Shown here piece after piece: positions 57,438-64,000 of a DNA stretch of 64,000 bases. Both the position numbers and the translations under genes were made by a program. Source of the stretch: Pectinophora gossypiella. Its lineage: Eukaryota > Arthropoda > Insecta > Lepidoptera > Gelechiidae. The DNA is taken from positions 10,291,534-10,355,533 of the forward strand of contig NC_065422.1 in the NCBI RefSeq assembly GCF_024362695.1, given 5' to 3'. The notes under the pieces were generated by a model. The model had not been told where the DNA came from. It searched no databases and saw nothing but the letters and a program-made list of their open reading frames with translations. Position 1 is the stretch's first letter; each line of letters opens with the position of its first letter.

Positions 57438-58976
57438 TTTGTAGCCGATATAACGGTGCCTACAAAACTCTCTTTTTTAACGTGATAGCACAGATTTCTT
57501 CACTGGAAAAGCCACTGGGATAACCCGAAGGAAGTACCCGATTCATACAAAATGTTTAAACCTCATTTTTTATTTGAAATATGTGAAAAATGCATAAATA
57601 AACGAAATCAAACACTTTGACGCTTTTTGACATTGACAGCTACAAATTGGTTACAAAAAAAGCCGAGTCGGCCGTTGAATGAATGAATGAATGAAAAAAA
57701 TAGCAAAAAGACGCTATGTTTTGTGATGCCATGTAAAAAAATACTATATTTGATATTGTAGAGAAGCAAGAGAACCCTTTAAATTCAAATTCAAAATATT
57801 TTTTCCGGAAACTAGTCTAGATTATGTTAGTAACAGAAAGCTTAGCTTAGTATTAGTAACAGATTGACATAAAAAAATGTAGTAAAACTTATCGTGTAAT
57901 GCATCGTTTGTTTGCGTGGGGATAAAGACCAAATATGGGGACGCGACGCGGATGATTTTTTAAGAACTTGTCCTGCGCACTACCGTGTGAAGTATTCTAG
58001 GAGATAAGCTACGAGATAAGTATAAAAATGCCAGTCATGAGAGAGTCCGACTCGCGCACCGAGGGTTCCGTAAAAACTGCCATAAATTAAAAAATGTAAA
58101 TTAAGGGAGGGTGGACTTTTCCGTTGAAAATCTATTGTCTGCATACATAGGTCACGGTTAGTTTGCCAACTACAAATAAGTTTTTTTCTTTTACTTGTGT
58201 TAAAAGACCGTCCTTGTCAAATTTCATGATTCTAGCTCTATGAGAAGTACCCCATAGGTTTTGATTCCCCTACGTAATGATAGAAAATAAAGCTCAAATG
58301 TTCATATCTTTGAATTGCGTTGATTCAGAAGCTCATTTTTTTACAGCTTAAAAGGATCGCATCATCATCATCATCAGCCGTATGACGCCCACTGCTGGGA
58401 TCGCATACATAAATATATTTTATAAGTATTAGATCTTAATTTCAATTTAACACCCGTCCGTTCTCACAATAGATGGAAAAACAGATTGACAGACAGAGAT
58501 GTACAACTAAGTAATTCTAAGAAGGTTCCGTTTTTTGTTTTTAGATTCGTTACCTTAAAAACAGCTCAAACCCGAATATTACAAAACAAAGACGGTAGGA
58601 TCTATTCAGTCTAGAAAAAACCAATAAGAATGATGCGATGTGGTACCTAATTACGGTAAACCAATCTGATATTTTTTACCTGTATTATGGCTTTATCTAC
58701 CCAAATTGACGCTTACCTCTATTGATATAAGGGGTCATCATCATTATATTATTACATTATTAAATTATGCCCACCAGATTTTCTCTAACAACTGTACTGC
58801 AATAGTCGTGCAGTGTATAGCAGCTGTAACACAGTGACTGTACAAATGGAAAGCATTTGCTTTCCTTCATAGAAAAAAACAACTGTCAAATCAGCGTGTT
58901 GATTTTGAGGTTATAAAGTTCTAAATAACTACGAAACTTTGTTTTTCTTCTTTTTGTTTAATAAAAAAGCAATAAA
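57438..58976. promoter_or_regulatory. Shared upstream region of Bap170 and NAT10
   Basis: 1,539 bp between the two start codons, with no coding sequence on either strand. It must contain both 5' UTRs and transcription starts. I do not see a clear TATA box in the expected places; insect housekeeping genes often lack one. It has a (GAAT)n run at about 57676-57694 and a 35-bp retrotransposon scrap at 58363-58397. Confidence 0.6.
58363..58397 (-). mobile_element. Ultra-short RTE-like insertion (35 bp) with 9-bp TSD
   Basis: Consists only of (ATC)n plus AGCCGTATGACGCCCACTGC, the extreme 3' end of the RTE-like family. GGATCGCAT at 58354-58362 and 58398-58406 flanks it as a target-site duplication. 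Confidence 0.85.
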
Positions 58977-59084
58977 ATGGTGAAAAAGAAAATAGACAAC
59001 CGTATTAGGGTTATGATAGAGAATGGCGTTAAAATGGGACATCGTACTATGATTTTATTGGTTGGCGACAAAGGTAGAGACCAA
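58977..59084 (+). CDS. NAT10: NAT10 exon 1
   Basis: ATG in context AAAATGG, 36 codons, donor GTAAGT, phase 0. Encodes MVKKKIDNRIRVMIENGVKM and RTMILLVGDKGRDQ. Confidence 0.95.
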
Positions 59085-62000
59085 GTAAGTGTTACTTTAT
59101 TATTTCTTTATCTTTTTATTAGTTTCCTAGTTGCTTAGCGTCGCTTCATTCCCAATTTACACATAAATATAATCATGATTGTAATAAAATAATAAATACA
59201 TGACTATATGATGTTTTTACAGGTACCGATTTTGTATGACATGCTAGTAAAGTCAACTGTAAAAGCGCGACCAACAGTTCTGTGGTGCTACAAGAATAAG
59301 GATGAAGCGATCAGCAAGTAAGTTAAATAATAAGTTTAGAATATAACATATTCTATTACAGTATAAGTAATGTTTTGTTTCTCGAAGTCTTTTTCGTTTT
59401 GCAACAGCATGTGTTAATTTTGCGTCTATATTTGCTGAAATAAAATGTTTCTTTTTCTCATAATCATCACTATTCAAAAATTTTCATAATTTTGATTTTA
59501 GAACTTCCACATTATGCTATCATATTCATAAAGTTTAAGTAACTTTAAAATAAATATAATAAACATTTTTTTTACAAAACCTAATAAAAACATAAATAAT
59601 TTTTATTTTATTGTCAGAACAAGGTGATATTTTGTTATAGTACTACAAAAAAACATTTATTGACGGGAAACATTTTAATTACAGTCATGGACGTAAAAGA
59701 GCAAAGAAAATAGCAGCAGGCAAGCTGGAAGTGTCGGAAGAGTCTCTGTTTGATGCATTCAGAGTAGCAACAACAATACATGGCCGGTACTACTCTGAGA
59801 GCCATGCAATGCTGGGACAGACGTATGGAGTGTGTGTACTACAGGTAACAACAGACTTAATGTAAAGATTGGATTAGATATCCACTGAAAATTGATGTGT
59901 TTCATACATATTTAGCCTGTTGATTACCTGTCCTTTACGTTTTCGGCTGATAAGAAAATGACAGGTATAACTTATAATAAAATTGTATCTGCTGGAGTCA
60001 ACATTTGCACCTTTATTGTGTTTCATATTATATTTTGTTGTTAAAAAACTCTTTGTCTTCCTAAAATGATAAATTTTTGATTCTTACTTTGAAACATTTA
60101 TTTATTTACATCAACAAACTATACAGCATTACAGTACATATTATGCAATTCACTATACAAGTACACAAAAGTTAATATTTAAACTAATTAATTATAATGA
60201 ACTTTCCTCATGACAAATAACAAGGAGTGCTACTTTTATGGCCTCAGATAAAATCTTAAAATGATAACTACTCATCATTATTTATTTATTTATTTACGAA
60301 CTTACATATCTCTATCTATATCTATGTGGAGAAGGCTGGCGAGAGACAGGGATAAGTGGAAAGAGCTGGAGGAGGCCTTTGTCAAAAGACAAATGGACGA
60401 AGAACATAATTAAACACATCTTTTTTTAAATATTAAGTATAAGCTAATAAAAAAAAAATTGTTACAATAAGTTCATAATAAAGGCTATATCTATCTATCT
60501 ATCTATCATATCTCTATCTATCTACTCATCCTGTGTCCACCCACTGCTGGGTATAGGCCTCCTCTCTTTCACCCCATCCTTTCCGGTCCTGTGCAAGTCT
60601 CATCCATTGCTATACAGCATACCTCACAATGTCATCTGACCACTGGGCTGGTGGTCTGCCTCGATAACTCATAGACATATCACCCAAATCAATGGTGATT
60701 AGTTAATCAACTTATTGTTCTCTATATACCAGGACTTTGAAGCCCTCACCCCCAATTTGATGGCACGCACCATAGAGACCGTCGAGGGTGGAGGTCTCAT
60801 CATCTTCCTGCTGAAGACCATGGACTCTTTGAGACAGCTCCACTCCATCACCATGGATGTGCATGCCAGGTTAGTGTTTATATTCTACTAGCTGTTACAT
60901 AGCTCGGAGAATTGCAAAGCTGAAGTGGCAGTGGGCAGGACACATAGCGAGGAGAACCGATGGCCGATGGGGCGGAAAGGTTCTAGAATGGCGACCACGT
61001 GTGACGCTCAGTGGGTAGGCCCGCTACAAGGTGGACCGACGATCTGGTGAAGGTCGCGGGAAGCCGCTGGATGCGGGCAGCGCAGGACCGATTGTCGTGG
61101 AGATCCTTGGGGGAGGCCTATGCCCAGCAGTGGGCATCGTACGTACGTATGATGAGCTGTTACCAGCGATTTCGTTCGCGGGAAACCCTACTGTTAAATC
61201 TATAGAAGTTTCATACAAGGCCAGCCAACTTATATCAACTAGCCTACCACGACTCATATGTTACTCTAATCACCTATGTTTTATAAGGTATAAAAAAGAG
61301 AAACTGAGTGATCGATTGACTAAGTGTCAGCGCGGCGCAAACCATAAGCGGCATGACGCTCACTTTCCGATAACACTGAAAAATTAATTTTGTTATGCTT
61401 CTCATAAATTGCAATCTTCTTTCTACAAAACACTGATTTGTCATAAGCAAAATTCACAGAATATTGGTCTAATAAACAGTTAACAGTACAGTTATAGCTA
61501 GAGGACTTCCCCCAATTCTAATAATTCCCTGCCTAACTTGATGTACCAATGAATTTGTTTCGTTTCTTTTTGATAAGAACTATATTAAGAATAAGAATAT
61601 ATATATTTTTTTATGAATTTATTTATTTATTTTATTGGCTCAATAATAACACTGACACCAGGGTTGATGGGGTTGGTTATTCACCTCACAACCCACACGA
61701 TAGAAAAATAATTTATTGCCAGTAACAGTTTACATTTCAAGCAAGAAAGCAAGCAAGAAATTGCCACCACAAGGCTATACAGAGATCGAATTACTCATTA
61801 CCAAAACAAACTGGCCTGGAGTATAAGTGACAACCACTATATGAGATGCCTCAAAAGGGATAATATACAGTAACACCTTAATGAAGGCAGCCTTCTAATG
61901 ACCCCTCATGCCTGTCCTGCACGCCACTAAATCCAAACCATCAAAACTGTTTATGGTCAGTCGACCGATCGCATGTTTGGGCACAAAAATGAAAAAAAAA

Positions 62001-63784
62001 GACAGTTTATATTTTTCTTTAAGAACTAGGTAATTATGAATATTACGAATACGGGCAAAAGGAAATGGCTCAGCATATTCGTTTCTGTTACAGATTCAAA
62101 ACAGAAGCGCACGGCACGGTGGTGAACCGTTTCAACGAGAGATTCCTGCTGTCGCTGGCAGACAACCCCCGCTGCCTGGTGCTTGATGACTCGCTTACCG
62201 TGCTGCCGATATCCTCCAAGACTGCTCAAGTAGCTCCGGTGGACAATGTGCCCGAGGTAACTGACTGGTACAACCTAATGTCGACAACATAAGATCGAAC
62301 TTAAGACAACAGTTCGGGGGGGTTAAAATGGCCGCATCGAATCAATTCATCTAAGAAAGCAATATTGCTATTTGACGTTTGTTTGCATTGCGCACTTACT
62401 TTTATATCCGCAAATGTCATATTTCAATATTGCTTTCTTAGATGTATTGCTTCGATGTGGCCATTTTAACCCCCCTGTTTAATAGTGGATATTATAATGT
62501 TCCTGACCTACGACGTAAAATGCATGTAAATGAGGATACAAAATGCCTATTTCTCCCATCAGGTGTCGCTACTGTTGTAACTGTTCTTAAATTCTGACAG
62601 TTACCCATACTATTTGAGTAAACAGTGTTTTGGTTATATTTTTACACTTTAACCCTTTCCGCACCATTTAACTGCAAAATCATAGTGTCACATTTATTCC
62701 CTAAAGATCAGAATGAAGAAAATTTAGAAAAAAAATTTTTCAATCAAAACTGCTTTTTTCCAGCTGATGGCTATTCTTTTTCGTAACTCATCCTTCAGAC
62801 GGGATACACTCCACGTTGCTCCACATTTTATAGCAATTTATCACGAAATTTAGCTGGACAGTATGGAAAACTATCCCAATTTAGGAACACTCAACAGTGC
62901 TGCCTACATTTGAGCTTCTAATTTTTATCACCATTACGGTTCTCAACGATATTAATATTTTCTCCGTATAGAAAGTGAACGCGAAGCTAACAGAACTAGT
63001 GTCTTCTCTGTCGGACTCGCCGCCCGCGGGCCCGCTGGTGGCTCTCTGTCGCACTTACGACCAGGCCACCGCACTCGTCGCACTCATCAACACGCTCGCT
63101 GACAAACAGTCCAGGTAACTATCACACTAATTCCAATTATATTTACAATACAATACAAAACACTTTACAGCTCAAAGAATATGACAATTAGGACAAATAC
63201 ATAGGACATACGAGACAGAAGTGGTACAATCGGCGGCCTTATTCTTCCAGACAGCCTCCGTGGTCTAGTGGTTAGAGCGTTAGGCTCGCGATCTGGAGGT
63301 CCGGGTTCGATTCCCGATGGGGACATTGTCGAAATCACTTTGTGAGACTGTCCTTTGTTTGGTAAGGACTTTTCAGGCTTGAATCACCTGATTGTCCGAA
63401 AAAGTAAGATGATTCCGTGCTTCGTACAGGCCATGATATATGTGCAATAAGTAGGAGTCCTTTGTCCTACGACCAAACAATATCTCCAAACAAACCTTTT
63501 GTTCCAGGCCTCCGCACTGCCTCACAGCAGCCCGAGGCCGAGGCAAGTCAGCCTGCCTCGGCCTCGCCGTCGCTGCCTCCATCGCCCTCGGTTACGTCAA
63601 TGTCTACGTCACATCCCCCCACCCTGAGAACTTAATAACCCTCTTCGAGTTCGTCCTGAAAGGCTTGGATGCCTGTCTGTATCAGGAACATATAGATTAT
63701 AACATCGTCAGGTCAACGAACCCGGAGTTCAAGAAGGCGATTGTGAGGGTCAATATTGCTAGGAACTCCAGACAGACTGTTCAG
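58977..63784 (+). CDS. NAT10: NAT10/Kre33 RNA cytidine acetyltransferase (5' part, 7 exons)
   Basis: Encodes the N-terminal 361 codons of the ATP-dependent RNA acetyltransferase that makes N4-acetylcytidine in 18S rRNA, tRNA and mRNA, acting mainly in the nucleolus. The seven exons join in frame: MVKKKIDNRIRVMIENGVK at the start, then the TmcA-N/DUF1726-type domain with LQDFEALTPNLMARTIETVE and RFNERFLLSLADNPRCLVLD, then the start of the RecD-like helicase with the Walker A word AARGRGKSA (about residues 277-284) and LFEFVLKGLDACLYQEHID. The human protein is about 1,025 residues, so roughly two thirds, including the acetyltransferase domain, lie beyond the window. An in-frame TAA at 58962-58964 supports the start. 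Confidence 0.95.
59223..59317 (+). CDS. NAT10: NAT10 exon 2
   Basis: Acceptor TTACAG, 31 codons plus AA, donor GTAAGT. Encodes VPILYDMLVKSTVKARPTVL and WCYKNKDEAIS. Confidence 0.95.
59685..59844 (+). CDS. NAT10: NAT10 exon 3
   Basis: Acceptor TTACAG, one base finishing Asn, 53 codons, donor GTAACA. Encodes HGRKRAKKIAAGKLEVSEES, then YYSESHAMLGQTYGVCVLQ. Confidence 0.95.
59917..60010. repeat. Foldback family D, one arm, in NAT10 intron 3
   Basis: CTGTTGATTACCTGTCCTTT, GGCTGATAAGAAAATGACAG and ATAAAATTGTATCTGCTGGA match the family D right arm. Confidence 0.65.
60320..60412 (+). mobile_element. Non-LTR ORF tail in NAT10 intron 3
   Basis: Reads WRRLARDRDKWKELEEAFVK, then RQMDEEHN and a stop, a C-terminal tail style common after insect non-LTR reverse transcriptases. 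Followed by A-rich sequence and (ATCT)n at about 60487-60526. Confidence 0.6.
60532..60675 (-). mobile_element. RTE-like tail of another family in NAT10 intron 3
   Basis: GTGTCCACCCACTGCTGGGT and ATAGGCCTCCTCTCTTTCAC resemble the RTE 3' end (inverted GCCCAGCAGTGGG). The (ATCT)n/(CTAT)n run at its left would be the tail. Confidence 0.6.
60733..60869 (+). CDS. NAT10: NAT10 exon 4
   Basis: Acceptor ACCAG, 45 codons plus AG, donor GTTAGT. Encodes DFEALTPNLMARTIETVEGG, then GLIIFLLKTMDSLRQLHSIT. Almost invariant in NAT10. Confidence 0.96.
60899..61154 (+). mobile_element. RTE-like tail (256 bp) in NAT10 intron 4 with 9-bp TSD
   Basis: Begins with sequence encoding RRIAKLKWQWAGHIARRTDG-type protein and ends GGCCTATGCCCAGCAGTGGG with a short ACGTACGTATGATG tail. 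AGCTGTTAC at 60890-60898 and 61155-61163 is the target-site duplication. Same strand as the gene, 29 bp after exon 4. Confidence 0.85.
61165..62090. other. NAT10 intron 4, remainder
   Basis: Holds an S3 SINE tail at about 61640-61715 (GACACCAGGGTTGATGGGGT, CACAACCCACACGATAGA). Otherwise AT-rich without features. Confidence 0.5.
62094..62256 (+). CDS. NAT10: NAT10 exon 5
   Basis: Acceptor TTACAG, one base finishing Arg, 54 codons, donor GTAACT. Encodes FKTEAHGTVVNRFNERFLLS, then LADNPRCLVLDDSLTVLPIS. Confidence 0.96.
62315..62477. repeat. Foldback family A, complete (163 bp), NAT10 intron 5
   Basis: GGGGGGTTAAAATGGCCGCA at the left and ATGTGGCCATTTTAACCCCC at the right. Inner arms GAAAGCAATATTGC and GCAATATTGCTTTC-type words. 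It begins about 60 bp after exon 5. Confidence 0.85.
62972..63114 (+). CDS. NAT10: NAT10 exon 6
   Basis: Acceptor GTATAG, 47 codons plus AG, donor GTAACT. Encodes KVNAKLTELVSSLSDSPPAG, then RTYDQATALVALINTLADKQ. Confidence 0.94.
63251..63424 (+). repeat. SINE S1, 5' half, NAT10 intron 6
   Basis: CAGCCTCCGTGGTCTAGTGG, B-box CGGGTTCGATTCC, ending at GATTCCGTGCTTCG, where the 3' half is missing. Confidence 0.8.
63508..63784 (+). CDS. NAT10: NAT10 exon 7 (Walker A)
   Basis: Acceptor TTCCAG, one base finishing Arg, 92 codons, donor GTATGT. Encodes PPHCLTAARGRGKSACLGLA, with the P-loop Lys/Ser, then NVYVTSPHPENLITLFEFVL and VRVNIARNSRQTVQ. The following exon is beyond the window. Confidence 0.96.
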
Positions 63785-63903
63785 GTATGTTTATATGTAT
63801 ATATTTATAACAGTATCCCAATGGTGCTGATTCCAGTACTGACCATCTAATTATCCGACTGCGACGAATCAAAAAGGAGGGGTAACTGTTTGACCGCTAC
63901 GTA

Positions 63904-64000
63904 TATACAGGGTGTTAGTGACATCGTAACGGAAAATTCCACTTGATATCAACTTGGAATCATGTTCTGAATCATCCCTCAAAGTTTTCGTTACGGTGTC
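63904..64000. repeat. Foldback family B, cut by the window edge
   Basis: TACAGGGTGTTAGTGACATC, then immediately the closing-arm words CGGAAAATTCCACTTGATAT. The internal part is deleted and the copy runs off the window. Confidence 0.7.

Noticed and set aside
61031..61387. 118-codon plus reading
   Set aside because: Starts inside the RTE tail in a non-coding frame and continues by chance into intron sequence.

Overview
The window looks like a piece of an insect nuclear genome, most likely a moth or butterfly (Lepidoptera). It is AT-rich and intron-rich, and it is crowded with short tRNA-derived SINEs, 5'-truncated RTE-like retrotransposon tails ending in (ATG/ATC)n, and many families of small foldback elements. 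The taxon is inferred from this repeat style and from protein similarity; no search was run.

Two conserved genes are present and lie head to head, with 1,539 bp between their start codons. On the minus strand, 57437 down to 19223 holds what I read as a complete Bap170/ARID2 gene: an N-terminal ARID domain, an armadillo-like region, an RFX-type winged helix, a long Gln/Pro/Thr/Val-rich middle, two C2H2 fingers and a conserved C-terminal tail. I placed 37 coding exons by reading frame, GT/AG borders and phase matching; together they give about 1,593 to 1,615 residues. ARID2 is the signature subunit of the PBAP/PBAF form of the SWI/SNF chromatin remodeller. On the plus strand, 58977 to the window edge holds the first seven coding exons (361 codons) of NAT10/Kre33, the nucleolar RNA cytidine acetyltransferase, ending just after its Walker A motif. 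The rest of NAT10 lies beyond the window.

Layout: 1-19.2 kb has no recognisable host gene and is made of repeats. It includes a triple nested insertion at 2.46-2.90 kb, a 3.29-kb TA-flanked DNA transposon at 9.49-12.78 kb that carries an RTE insertion and a long TCTGTC-type tract, an old 160-bp direct repeat pair at 13.1-13.8 kb, and a 40-bp minisatellite at 17.0 kb. From 19.2 to 57.4 kb, Bap170 exons are separated by introns full of SINEs and foldback elements. From 57.4 to 59.0 kb lies the shared upstream region, which holds a 35-bp retrotransposon scrap with its own target-site duplication. From 59 to 64 kb are NAT10 exons with further retrotransposon tails in the introns.

The two host genes are not known to work together; PBAP acts on chromatin and NAT10 acts on rRNA, tRNA and mRNA. 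Their head-to-head order suggests, but does not prove, shared upstream control. The least conventional items are the TA-flanked element with an iterated TGGCGGTAATAG-type motif, a foldback family with long (11-15 bp) flanking duplications, the string of phase-0 Gln-rich cassette exons in Bap170, and an exon with three in-frame candidate donors.
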